The notes under the pieces are model-generated. The model saw only the letters and a list, made by a program, of their open reading frames with translations. It was not told where the DNA came from and did not search any database. Both the position numbers and the translations under genes were made by a program. From positions 6,978,501 to 7,042,500 of the forward strand of contig NZ_CP081299.1 of NCBI RefSeq assembly GCF_019711195.1: a stretch of DNA of 64,000 bases. Reading direction: 5' to 3'. Source of the stretch: Dyadobacter sp. NIV53. Its GTDB lineage: Bacteria > Bacteroidota > Bacteroidia > Cytophagales > Spirosomataceae. Shown piece after piece: positions 17,019-25,795 of this stretch (position 1 is its first letter; every line of letters begins with the position of its first letter).

Positions 17019-18815
17019 TTATTTAGCAATGTCAATCTGAACAGGTTTCCCTTTAATAGTATTTCCGTCCATCGCACGCAGTACCGCACGGGCATCACGT
17101 TCTGGTACGTCAACAAAAGTGAACTTGTCATAAATATCAATGGCACCGATTGTTTTACCAGGAATGTTAGCTTCACCTGCAATAGCTCCAACAATGTCTT
17201 TCGGAAGGATATGGTCTTTACGTCCAAGGCTCAAAAACAAACGTGTCATACCAGCTTCCGGAGTAGCAGTACGTCTCGATTCATCACGGCTGCTGCTGCC
17301 GCCTTCACTTCTGCGGGGAGAGTCAGAACGGGGTGCAAAACGATCACTGCTTCCACCTTCACGGCTGATACCTCTGTCGAAACGGCTACCACCACTGCGG
17401 CGATCATCACCACCACGGCGATCACCATCACGGCTGCTTCCACGGCGTTCATCACCGCCACGTCTTTCTTCCCATGCCATATTGCTATCTGAATATTCAC
17501 TTTTCTGAACACCCATGATCTGCTTAGCCATTGCTCCTACAATTTGTTCAGTAGAAAAACCGCTGTGCTGAAGCATTTCCAATACGTCCTGATAAAGTGC
17601 GTTGTCTCCGCCTTCCTGAATTGAAGCAGAAATACTTTCTACAAAACGCGCTTTACGAACTCCGACTATGTCTTCGAACGAAGGAATAACTCCTTTTTCA
17701 ATTTTTACTTTAGTATAATTTTCAATGGTTTTAAGACGGAATTTTTCGTCTCTTGCTACCAGAGAAAACGCTTTACCAGAGTTACCTGCGCGACCTGTCC
17801 GGCCTATACGGTGTACGTAATATTCTTCGTCAAGAGGAATGTCATAATTAATTACTGCATCCAGTCCGCTTACGTCAATTCCACGTGCTGCAACATCCGT
17901 AGCAACCAGGATGGTTGTTACACCAGCCTTAAATTTGCTCATAACATTACTACGCTGCTGCTGACGCAAGTCACCATGAATACCTTCTGATGCATAACCG
18001 CGCAACTGAAGATCTTCAACAATTTCGTCTACCTTACGTTTGGTGTTACAAAAAACCAGCAATGATTTCAAATGATACATGTCTATTAAACGTGTCATCA
18101 CTTCAACCTTCGCCTGTGGTTTTACTTCAAAGCAAACCTGCTCGATGTTCTGGTTTGTCAATTCGTTACGAACAACCTTGATCAAAACCGGGTCATTCAG
18201 GAAACGTTTTGTAATTGACATAATCGGCTTCGACATTGTGGCCGAGAAAAGAACCGTCTGGCGATCTTCCGGCATGTCAGCCAATATACTTTCAATGTCT
18301 TCACGGAATCCCATATCCAACATTTCATCAGCTTCATCCAGAACCATCATACGCACTTGGTCAAATTTCAACGTGCGGCGTTCCATGTGGTCCATTACAC
18401 GGCCAGGAGTTCCAACCACTACATGTACACCTTTTTTAAGAGAACGTATCTGGCGATCAATAGAATCTCCGCCATATATTGCTTCAATTCTTAAACCTTT
18501 CTGATATTTTGCAAGCCTACCGATTTCTTCCGAAACCTGTACGGCTAATTCACGTGTAGGACAAAGTATAAGAGCTTGTACTGCATTATTGGTAACATCA
18601 ATTCTTTCTAATAAAGGAATACCAAATGCGGCAGTTTTACCGGTTCCCGTTTGTGCCTGACCAATCACGTCAGATCCTTGCATAACGGCAGGTATTCCTT
18701 GAGCCTGGATAGGAGAGGGTTTCACAAAACCCATTTCAGTTAATGCTTTGAGTATATTTTCTGAAATTCCTAAATCAGCAAAAGTCTCAAATGTTTCAAT
18801 TGTTTCAGTTGTCAT
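17019..18815 (-). CDS. deaD: DEAD-box ATP-dependent RNA helicase (DeaD/CsdA type)
   Basis: Unwinds RNA duplexes in ribosome assembly and mRNA decay, usually cold-responsive. The 598-residue protein has the Q motif (PSPIQAQGIP), AQTGTGKT, PTRELA, TPGR, DEAD, SAT, and the C-terminal HRIGRTGRAG. An Arg/Gly/Asp/Ser-rich linker lies at about residues 450-515. A DbpA-type RNA-binding domain follows, starting at MTRLFLSLGRKDHI. The C-terminus ends in Lys (VQIDIAK). It has its own terminator at 16966-16993 and a long structured leader at 18816-19172 behind a strong promoter at 19179-19208, so post-transcriptional control is likely. Confidence 0.92.
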   Translation of the reverse strand: MTTETIETFETFADLGISENILKALTEMGFVKPSPIQAQGIPAVMQGSDVIGQAQTGTGKTAAFGIPLLERIDVTNNAVQALILCPTRELAVQVSEEIGRLAKYQKGLRIEAIYGGDSIDRQIRSLKKGVHVVVGTPGRVMDHMERRTLKFDQVRMMVLDEADEMLDMGFREDIESILADMPEDRQTVLFSATMSKPIMSITKRFLNDPVLIKVVRNELTNQNIEQVCFEVKPQAKVEVMTRLIDMYHLKSLLVFCNTKRKVDEIVEDLQLRGYASEGIHGDLRQQQRSNVMSKFKAGVTTILVATDVAARGIDVSGLDAVINYDIPLDEEYYVHRIGRTGRAGNSGKAFSLVARDEKFRLKTIENYTKVKIEKGVIPSFEDIVGVRKARFVESISASIQEGGDNALYQDVLEMLQHSGFSTEQIVGAMAKQIMGVQKSEYSDSNMAWEERRGGDERRGSSRDGDRRGGDDRRSGGSRFDRGISREGGSSDRFAPRSDSPRRSEGGSSSRDESRRTATPEAGMTRLFLSLGRKDHILPKDIVGAIAGEANIPGKTIGAIDIYDKFTFVDVPERDARAVLRAMDGNTIKGKPVQIDIAK

Positions 18816-19172
18816 TCTATTGTTATTGTTATTAAATTCTTAAATAAATTACAGTTGCAGATATAAGATTTTTTCAAAACCAATTTTTAAATTGATCAGA
18901 CAAGAAATGGAATTGAAAAAAAATGCACAACTGATAAGCCACATGTCGTTTTGTTTGAATAAAATCAAACCTGTTTTAGCACGACAAACCGGATGACAGC
19001 CAGTTTTATTTATTTTAAAAAAGGGGATTGCGCAAAGCCCACCAACCACAAACCATCCGTGGGGCTCTGCATGACGAAACGGTAATAACCAACCGGACAT
19101 TTTAAAGGCTGGAAGCGGAAAAACCGCAAAACCGGGGATGAGGCAGAGAAGCGAACGGATGTTCGTTCAATT
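18816..19172 (-). ncRNA. Candidate structured 5' leader of deaD mRNA
   Basis: About 357 bases lie between the predicted transcript start and the deaD ATG. The stretch 18960-19170 is richer in G/C than flanking sequence and holds several hairpins. These are GCGG/CCGC (19115-19118 with 19124-19127), CGAAC/GTTCG (19152-19156 with 19161-19165), and an 11-bp stem with one bulge (19032-19042 with 19059-19070). The last stem has an A-C mismatch on the plus strand but a G-U pair on the minus strand, so it fits RNA of the helicase strand. Long leaders controlling DEAD-box helicase mRNA are known in other phyla. No Rfam family is recognised. Nothing was seen in 19209-19440. Confidence 0.5.
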
Positions 19173-19178
19173 ATGATG

Positions 19179-19208
19179 CAAAATTAAGAATATTATTTGA
19201 ATACGCAA
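19179..19208 (-). promoter_or_regulatory. Bacteroidota-type promoter for deaD leader
   Basis: On the minus strand, TTG (plus 19206-19208), 19 bases, then TAATTTTG (plus 19179-19186). This fits -33/-7 spacing and places the transcript start near 19172. Confidence 0.65.
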
Positions 19209-19448
19209 TGTATTTGTAATAAAAATTGCAATATTTTTAGATACCCGCTTTTTACGTATAAATGCACATTGCGCAGAAATGAGTATTGCGGGGGTTAAGA
19301 AGAATATTTTTAGCAATTTGGCTAAATTACCTTTTTGCACTAACGCATGCTATTGGTGTAAATCTGAAAAGTGGATTTAATTTAAGCTTTTACCTTTTAA
19401 GCTGGGTGTGTTTATTTGTTGTTCAAAATTCAGGCTCATAAAACGAAA

Positions 19449-19482
19449 AAGGCCATATCGGAATTTAATCTGATACAGCCTT
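19449..19482 (-). terminator. Terminator of alanine dehydrogenase
   Basis: An 11-bp stem (19449-19459 with 19472-19482) that is fully paired only as minus-strand RNA, thanks to two G-U pairs, followed by TTTTTCGTTTT on that strand. It lies about 70 bases after the ald stop. Confidence 0.7.
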
Positions 19483-19553
19483 ATTTTATCTGGTAATTGA
19501 AAACCAGCAAATAAATGCTTGTGGGAAGAACAGAGTTTAAAGTCTGAACTCAA

Positions 19554-20666
19554 TTATAGTACTTCGCTCACATCTGCATATGGCAAATTCCATGCATCGG
19601 AAACTCCTTTAAAAACGATTTTTCCATTCACTACATTCAGCCCTTTACGAAGTTCTTCATTGGTAGCACAGGCATTTTTCCATCCTTTATTAGCAAGCTG
19701 TAAGGCATATGGCAATGTGGCATTTGTAAGCGCAAGTGTAGAAGTATAGGGAACAGCACCAGGCATATTAGCCACGCAATAATGAACCACACCGTCCACT
19801 TCATAAATTGGATCTTCGTGGGTTGTAGCTTTCGAAGTTTCAAAACATCCACCCTGATCAATCGCAACATCGACCATCACGGTACCGGGTTTCATTAGTT
19901 TCAGCATATCACGTGTAATCAGTGATGGAGCTTTCGCACCAGGTATCAGAACCCCACCAATAATAAGAATTGAGCTCTGAATTAATTCACGGATATTATA
20001 TTCGTTGGACATTACAGTATCAACATTAGCTGGCATAATGTCTTCCAAATAACGTAAACGGGCAAGGCTTATATCAACGATCGTTACATTTGCACCAAGT
20101 CCGGCGGCCATTTTTGCCGATTGTGTTCCTACAACTCCACCACCCAAAACCAATACATTCGCAGGTTTTACACCGGCAACACCGCCCAGCAAAATTCCGA
20201 ATCCACCCATTGGCTTTTCAAGATATTTTGCACCTTCCTGAACTGCCATACGTCCGGCAACCTCGCTCATAGGAATCAATAATGGTAAACTTCTGTCGGT
20301 TCTTTCAACTGTTTCATAAGCAAGGCAAACTGCCTGACGTTCTATCATGGCATGCGTCAGTGGCTCAGATGACGCAAAGTGAAAATATGTAAATAGTAAC
20401 TGATCCTTTTTAATAAGCGTGTATTCACTTGCAATGGGTTCCTTTACTTTAATGATCATTTCGGCAACAGCATAAACCTCTTCAATAGTTGCCAGTAAAG
20501 TTGCACCTGCCGTGGCATATTGTTCATCAGAAAAACCACTTGCTTTCCCCGCTTCGTTCTGAACATAAACCGTATGTCCGTGTTTGCGGAATTCGGTAAC
20601 ACCGGCTGGAGTAACTGCTACCCGGTTTTCGTTATTTTTAATTTCTTTAGGAACGCCAATGATCAT
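19554..20666 (-). CDS. ald: Alanine dehydrogenase
   Basis: NAD-dependent reversible oxidative deamination of L-alanine to pyruvate and ammonia. 370 residues, standard length, beginning MIIGVPKEIKNNENRVA. Seen are the substrate Lys/His region (IIKVKEP, YFHFAS), the NAD-binding glycine motif in VLVLGGGVVGTQSAKMAAG (about residues 170-188), and VDVAIDQGGC with the catalytic Asp. It is divergent from an Lrp/AsnC regulator at 20851, a common pairing in which Lrp controls ald in response to alanine. Confidence 0.94.
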   Translation of the reverse strand: MIIGVPKEIKNNENRVAVTPAGVTEFRKHGHTVYVQNEAGKASGFSDEQYATAGATLLATIEEVYAVAEMIIKVKEPIASEYTLIKKDQLLFTYFHFASSEPLTHAMIERQAVCLAYETVERTDRSLPLLIPMSEVAGRMAVQEGAKYLEKPMGGFGILLGGVAGVKPANVLVLGGGVVGTQSAKMAAGLGANVTIVDISLARLRYLEDIMPANVDTVMSNEYNIRELIQSSILIIGGVLIPGAKAPSLITRDMLKLMKPGTVMVDVAIDQGGCFETSKATTHEDPIYEVDGVVHYCVANMPGAVPYTSTLALTNATLPYALQLANKGWKNACATNEELRKGLNVVNGKIVFKGVSDAWNLPYADVSEVL

Positions 20667-20850
20667 TATTGAAAAAGTTTAACTATGAAAACTATTGCGG
20701 TTTAAAACGCTGCAAAAATAAGCATTAGGCGAAAATGATTCTACCATAATGGAATTGAATAGAAAACAAAACTGATTTACATCTATTTTATAGAAAAATA
20801 TTCTTTACGTTTATTATTTATATGATTTTTGCCATAAAAAACACTTCTAT

Positions 20851-21312
20851 ATGCAATTGGATAGTACCGACTCCCGGATACTGGAATTATTACAGCAAAA
20901 TTCTCAGCTTACTATTAAGGAAATCGCAAGTCAGATCAATCTTTCAGTTACGCCTGTTCATGAGCGAATAAGAAAACTGGAAAGGGAAGGATTTATAGAT
21001 AAATATGTTTGTTTGCTAAACCGGCGGAAACTGGGAAAATCTTTGGTTGTATATTGTAATGTAACACTGGACAAACAGCGCAAAGAAAGCTTCGAGGATT
21101 TCAACCTGGCCATAGTGGGAATGGAAGAAGTACTTGAATGTTCAGTCGTATCAGGTAACTTTGACTATATGTTGAAAATAGTGGTACAGGATGCGGAAGC
21201 ATATAATCAATTTTATCAGCTTAAACTTTCTGCACTGAAAAGTGTGTTACACATCAGCAGCTATTTCGTTATATCTGAAATAAAATATACAACCGGAATC
21301 TCTGTTCGTTAA
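20851..21312 (+). CDS. Lrp/AsnC family transcriptional regulator
   Basis: A 153-residue regulator: N-terminal helix-turn-helix (LTIKEIASQINLSVTPVHER, about residues 24-43) and a C-terminal RAM amino-acid-binding domain (SVVSGNFDYMLKIVVQD). It is divergent from ald with 184 bases between them, so local control of alanine dehydrogenase by an amino acid, perhaps alanine, is likely. This is an inference from position and family habit; I cannot point to a defined operator. The start is the ATG at 20851. Confidence 0.9.
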   Translation: MQLDSTDSRILELLQQNSQLTIKEIASQINLSVTPVHERIRKLEREGFIDKYVCLLNRRKLGKSLVVYCNVTLDKQRKESFEDFNLAIVGMEEVLECSVVSGNFDYMLKIVVQDAEAYNQFYQLKLSALKSVLHISSYFVISEIKYTTGISVR

Positions 21313-21334
21313 ATCATAATTTATCAGGGTGAAA

Positions 21335-21370
21335 ACTAAAAGCTTACAGCTAAAAGCCAACAGCTAAAAT
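21335..21370. repeat. Short AGCTAAAAGC-type repeat
   Basis: Imperfect copies of ACAGCTAAAA(GCC) are repeated within 36 bases just before the radical SAM gene. It is a low-complexity intergenic motif with no clear function. Confidence 0.4.
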
Positions 21371-21373
21371 AAT

Positions 21374-22396
21374 ATGAATAAAAATTTTAAAGATGGTCTG
21401 AACCTGATGTCCAAAGTTACACCCAAACGGGCATGGAATGCGATACAAATATTAGGGAGTTATTTTTATTCAAAATCGACCGGTCAACCTGTTCATTGGG
21501 GTATGCCAATTGCTATTTCTTTTGAACCGACTACATCATGCAATCTTCGTTGTCCTGAATGTCCGAGTGGATTGCGTTCATTTACCAGGCCTACTGGCAT
21601 GATGGAAGAAAAGCTCTACAAAAATACAATTGACGAATTAGCTGATACTTTACTATACCTCATTTTTTATTTTCAGGGCGAACCGTATTTGCATCCTAAA
21701 TTTTTTGAACTGGTGCAATATGCTCATGATAAAGGCATTTACACGGCTACATCAACCAACGCGCATTATTTAACGGATGAAAAAGCAAAAAAAACGGTAG
21801 AATCGGGTCTGGATCGTTTGATTATTTCTATTGACGGAACCACACAGGAAGTTTATCAGCAATATCGCATTGGTGGTAAACTGGAAAAGGTTTTGGATGG
21901 AACGCGCAATATTATCAAATGGAAAAAAGAATTGAAGTCAAGTACACCTCATGTTATTTTTCAGTTTTTAGTAGTAAAACCCAACGAGCATCAAATTGAG
22001 GATGTGAAAAAATTAGCCCTTGAAATGGGCGTGGATGAAGTCGGACTGAAAACTGCACAGATTTATGATTATGAAGAAGGTAATAATCTAATACCTACCA
22101 TTGACAAGTATTCGCGTTATGAAAAGCAGGATGGCGGGAAATATTCTATCAAAAACAAGTTTGTAGATCATTGCTGGAAAATGTGGCATTCCTGTGTTAT
22201 TACCTGGGATGGCGGTGTTGTACCTTGTTGTTTTGACAAGGACGCAGAATATCAGCTTGGGGATATGAAAAAGCAAACTTTTAAACAATTGTGGAGAGGC
22301 AAGAAATATAATGATTTCAGGGCATCTCTGATCAGATCACGTTCTGAGATAGAAATGTGCAAGAATTGTACAGAAGGAACTCAGGTTTGGGCGTGA
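21374..22396 (+). CDS. Radical SAM/SPASM domain protein
   Basis: A 340-residue radical SAM enzyme. The CxxxCxxC cluster motif is CNLRCPEC (Cys56, Cys60, Cys63), which binds the 4Fe-4S cluster that cleaves SAM. A C-terminal SPASM region follows with Cys residues in CWKMWHSC, VVPCCFDKD and CKNCTEG, which probably binds a second auxiliary cluster. SPASM enzymes often modify peptides or proteins, or mature quinone and heme-like cofactors, but no precursor peptide gene is visible here. It follows the Lrp gene by 61 bases and precedes parA. Function unknown; I report it as an orphan. Confidence 0.88.
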   Translation: MNKNFKDGLNLMSKVTPKRAWNAIQILGSYFYSKSTGQPVHWGMPIAISFEPTTSCNLRCPECPSGLRSFTRPTGMMEEKLYKNTIDELADTLLYLIFYFQGEPYLHPKFFELVQYAHDKGIYTATSTNAHYLTDEKAKKTVESGLDRLIISIDGTTQEVYQQYRIGGKLEKVLDGTRNIIKWKKELKSSTPHVIFQFLVVKPNEHQIEDVKKLALEMGVDEVGLKTAQIYDYEEGNNLIPTIDKYSRYEKQDGGKYSIKNKFVDHCWKMWHSCVITWDGGVVPCCFDKDAEYQLGDMKKQTFKQLWRGKKYNDFRASLIRSRSEIEMCKNCTEGTQVWA

Positions 22397-22560
22397 AACA
22401 TTGGTATTTTAAGGGTTGAATTAATATTTAATCAAATAATAATGTTAGTTAATATTCTGATATTTAGTTAATTAAATATAAATTATAAAACTCCGTGGAA
22501 CATTTTTTGGTGATTTGCCTTGAATAGTTGAAATTTGACGCCGGTAACTCACAAGAATAC

Positions 22561-23358
22561 ATGGGCAAAGTAATTGCAATTGCAAATCAAAAAGGAGGAG
22601 TAGGAAAAACGACCACTGCTATTAACCTGGCTGCGAGTTTGGCGGCCCTCGAATTCAGGACACTTATTATCGATGCGGATCCACAGGCTAATTCTACGTC
22701 CGGATTGGGATTTAATCCCCAGGAAATGGAAAACAGCATTTACGAGTGCATGGTAGAGGAGGCAAGAACGGCGGATATAATCCTGGAAACTGATTTTCCC
22801 AATTTAAATCTGCTGCCGTCGCATATTGACCTGGTAGGGGCAGAGATTGAAATGATCAATCTTACAAACCGGGAACAGCGGATGAAAGATGCGATTTCGG
22901 AGGTTCGGGATGATTATGATTTTATTGTAATAGATTGTTCCCCGTCTTTAGGGCTTATCACTATCAATAGTCTCACTGCCGCTGACTCAGTTATTATCCC
23001 GGTTCAATGTGAATATTTTGCTTTGGAAGGTCTGGGCAAATTATTAAATACGATTACTATCATACAATCAAGGCTCAATACGAATCTTGTCATTGAAGGT
23101 ATTTTGTTGACCATGTACGACCTTCGTCTCCGCTTGTCAAATCAGGTTGTGAATGAAGTAACCAGCCATTTTGAATCGTTGGTATTTAATACAATTATCC
23201 CCAGAAATGTCAGGATCAGTGAAGCGCCAAGTTATGGTGTTCCGGTAATGGCACAGGATGCAGACAGCAAAGGTGCGATCAGTTATTTGAATCTTGCACG
23301 CGAGATTCTCACCAAAAATGGATTGTTGTCGTCTGATAAGCATCTGGGAGTTAATTGA
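22561..23358 (+). CDS. parA: ParA-family chromosome partitioning ATPase
   Basis: Walker-type ATPase that positions chromosome origins with ParB. The deviant Walker A KGGVGKT is at residues 11-17; a second motif DADPQANST and Walker B FIVIDCSPSLG follow. I chose ATG 22561 (MGKVIAIANQKGG) because it matches the family; a TTG at 22528 would add 11 unusual residues. 265 residues, normal length. It stands 28 bases before parB. The parA-parB-DUF5683-dapB-lepB order is a known Bacteroidota arrangement. Confidence 0.93.
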   Translation: MGKVIAIANQKGGVGKTTTAINLAASLAALEFRTLIIDADPQANSTSGLGFNPQEMENSIYECMVEEARTADIILETDFPNLNLLPSHIDLVGAEIEMINLTNREQRMKDAISEVRDDYDFIVIDCSPSLGLITINSLTAADSVIIPVQCEYFALEGLGKLLNTITIIQSRLNTNLVIEGILLTMYDLRLRLSNQVVNEVTSHFESLVFNTIIPRNVRISEAPSYGVPVMAQDADSKGAISYLNLAREILTKNGLLSSDKHLGVN

Positions 23359-23386
23359 TCACCAAATCTGAATAGCTGGAACACAC

Positions 23387-24308
23387 ATGGAAACGAGTAA
23401 TAAAAATAAAAAAATGACAGGTCTTGGCAGAGGTTTAGGAGCCTTGCTACAGGATTCAGATAAAGTAAGTCCGCGTTCCAATACCCGTACCTCTTATGAG
23501 GTGGTTGGTTCCATGAACGAGATACCAATAAGCCAGATTGAAGCAAATCCATACCAGCCCAGGACAAAGTTTGATCAGGAAGCTCTTCAGGAACTTGCAG
23601 ATTCTATTCGTGTGCAGGGAATAATTCAACCTATTACTGTTCGTCAAACCGGCGAAGGTGCTTTTCAGATCATTTCAGGAGAACGGCGTTTGCAGGCATC
23701 AAGGTCAATTGGCATGTCGAGCATACCAGCTTACATCCGTACAGCCAATGATCAGCAAATGCTGGAAATGGCTTTGATCGAGAATATTCAGCGAGAAAAC
23801 CTTAACTCAATAGAAATTGCACTTAGCTATCAGCGTTTGATACTGGAATGTAACCTCAAACAGGAAGAACTGGGCGTTCGCGTAGGTAAAAACAGGACAA
23901 CGGTTAATAATTACATTCGTTTACTGGAAGCTTCCTCCGGTGATTCAGGCTGCACTTCGCGATAATAAAATCAGCATGGGACATGCGCGGGCAATTATTA
24001 CAATCAACAGCGACATGAGCCAGCTTAAAATTTTCAATAAAACCATTGAAGAAGGCTGGTCGGTTAGAAAGGTTGAAGAAGAAGTGCGTAAGCTTGGCCT
24101 GATGAGCAATATATCTTTTGCCGCTAAAAAACAGGTTATAATTAATCAGGAAATAAAGTCGTTACAGTTTCAGTTGTCTTCATTTTTTGGAGCAAAAGTT
24201 TCGGTGAAGAGTGACAATGATCATAAAGGAGAAATCAAAATTCCTTTCACTTCGCAGGATGATTTGAAAAAGATTTTAGAAACCTTGAAATTTAACAAAA
24301 AAGCTTGA
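23387..24308 (+). pseudogene. parB: ParB chromosome partitioning protein, split by a one-base insertion
   Basis: DNA-binding CTPase that loads at parS and works with ParA. Seen are GLGRGLGALL at the start, the PYQPRTKFD and GERRLQASRS boxes of the CTP-binding domain, and ENIQREN, then the helix-turn-helix region. At 23926-23927 an extra G shifts the frame: removing it makes YIRLLKLPPVIQAALRDNK continuous and joins the two halves (23387-23965 and 23940-24308) into about 306 residues. The break falls inside the conserved DNA-binding segment, so any real protein truncated here should be non-functional. A sequence error is suspected. Confidence 0.92.
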
Positions 24309-24993
24309 AAAATTGGTTTTGGATTGTGCTGTTTCTGCTCATTGCATATGAAGGAAAAAGCCAGAAAGCTGCAAAAGATAGTTTGAATAATAAAAAGAAT
24401 ACCATAATAGTTTCTGATACAACTATCAGTGCTGTTAATGATTCTTTAAAGGTTATTATTGGAAAAGATGGCAGAAAAAATTTATCCCAGTGCCGAAAAA
24501 AGCTACCAGACTGGCTTTAATTCCTGGCTTTGGGCAAATTTACAACCGGGACTATTGGAAACTGCCGCTCATTTATCTTTCGATAGGAGGAGGCCTTTAC
24601 GCATATCATCTGAATTCAATAAAATACCAGGATTTTCTTAAAGCCTATAATTCTTTTTATAACTTAGAAACTGGGGAATTGGCTACTGGTGTTACTACTG
24701 ACACAAAAAAAATTGTTAAAGTACGTAATTTATTCAATACGAGTTTTGTAATGGATTCAGCATCCAGAGATGCCATTGACAGACAAAAAAACTACTGGCG
24801 CAGAAATAAAAATCTATCAATTATAGTAACAGGTTTGATTTATACCCTGACTATTGTTGAAGCCAATGTAGCAGCACATTTGAAAACTTTTGATCTGTCC
24901 GATGATCTGACATTCAGGATTGAACCGAAGATCAGCCAGCCATTGATGCGGCAGCCAGCACCAGGGGTTCGTCTGGTTTTCAATTTTAAATAA
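24305..24993 (+). pseudogene. DUF5683 family membrane protein, frameshifted
   Basis: A roughly 230-residue membrane or envelope protein of the DUF5683 family, which regularly lies between parB and dapB in Bacteroidota. A signal-like N-terminus (WFWIVLFLLIAYEGKSQ) starts at a TTG overlapping the parB stop. The A run 24475-24480 is one base short; adding an A joins the N-terminal part to KKFIPVPKKATRLALIPGFG and then QIYNRDYWKLP and three hydrophobic helices. The function of the family is not established. Confidence 0.8.
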
Positions 24994-25048
24994 ATAGTAA
25001 CCCGTACCGGCATTTTTGCATTAACACAGCTGGTAAAAAAGTAAATAA

Positions 25049-25768
25049 ATGAAAATATTATTGCTGGGATACGGCAAAATGGGGAAAACGATTGAAAAAA
25101 TTGCCATTGAAAGAGGGCATAGCATCGTTGGTAAAATTGATCTGCAAAATCGAGCTGACATGGATCAGCTTCAATCCACGGATGTTGATGTGGCAATAGA
25201 ATTCAGTTCACCCGAATCGGCTTTTGATAATATTACCTATTGTCTGAAAAAAGGTTGGCCAATAGTAAGTGGCACAACAGGATGGTTGGAACATCGCACT
25301 GAAATAGAAACACTATGTAAGGAAAAAAATGGGTCGTTTTTCTATGCTTCTAATTATAGTATTGGAGTAAATCTTTTTTTCAGGCTGAACAGGCAACTTG
25401 CACGATTAATGAACGGACATGGTTATCATGCTTCGATGACTGAAATCCACCATATACATAAACTGGATGCTCCAAGCGGTACTGCTATTACACTTGCAGA
25501 AGGTTTAATAGATGAGGCTGTTGATTTGGAAGGTTGGAAACTAGCACCTGAAAATGGACAAAATTATTTGCAAATCGTTTCCGAGAGAGAAGGCGAAGTC
25601 CCGGGAACGCATATCATCAGGTACGAGTCGGAAGTAGACCGGATTGAAATTTCGCATACTGCACACAATCGTGCTGGTTTTGCATTGGGTGCTGTTATTT
25701 CTGCCGAATGGCTTCCTGGCAGGCATGGTGTATTTGGAATGAATGATCTTTTGAAAAATCTCGATTAA
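25049..25768 (+). CDS. dapB: 4-hydroxy-tetrahydrodipicolinate reductase
   Basis: Second committed enzyme of the diaminopimelate/lysine pathway, using NAD(P)H. 239 residues with the nucleotide-binding motif LLGYGKMGKTIE (residues 4-15), the SGTTGW signature, and the catalytic region EIHHIHKLDAPSGTA (about residues 132-146). Diaminopimelate feeds peptidoglycan, consistent with its place beside cell-division-related genes. Intact and standard length; start ATG 25049. Confidence 0.95.
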   Translation: MKILLLGYGKMGKTIEKIAIERGHSIVGKIDLQNRADMDQLQSTDVDVAIEFSSPESAFDNITYCLKKGWPIVSGTTGWLEHRTEIETLCKEKNGSFFYASNYSIGVNLFFRLNRQLARLMNGHGYHASMTEIHHIHKLDAPSGTAITLAEGLIDEAVDLEGWKLAPENGQNYLQIVSEREGEVPGTHIIRYESEVDRIEISHTAHNRAGFALGAVISAEWLPGRHGVFGMNDLLKNLD

Positions 25769-25795
25769 AATATTTAACTCTCAATAATACATAGC

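Noticed and set aside
17140..17512. Several frames in all phases opposite or beside the Arg/Gly-rich linker of deaD
   Set aside because: They come from the biased codon composition of the repeat-rich linker, not from real genes.
18849..19100. An 83-residue frame inside the deaD leader
   Set aside because: It lies across the structured leader, has Cys/Phe-rich non-conserved content and no promoter of its own; better read as RNA, although a leader peptide is not excluded.
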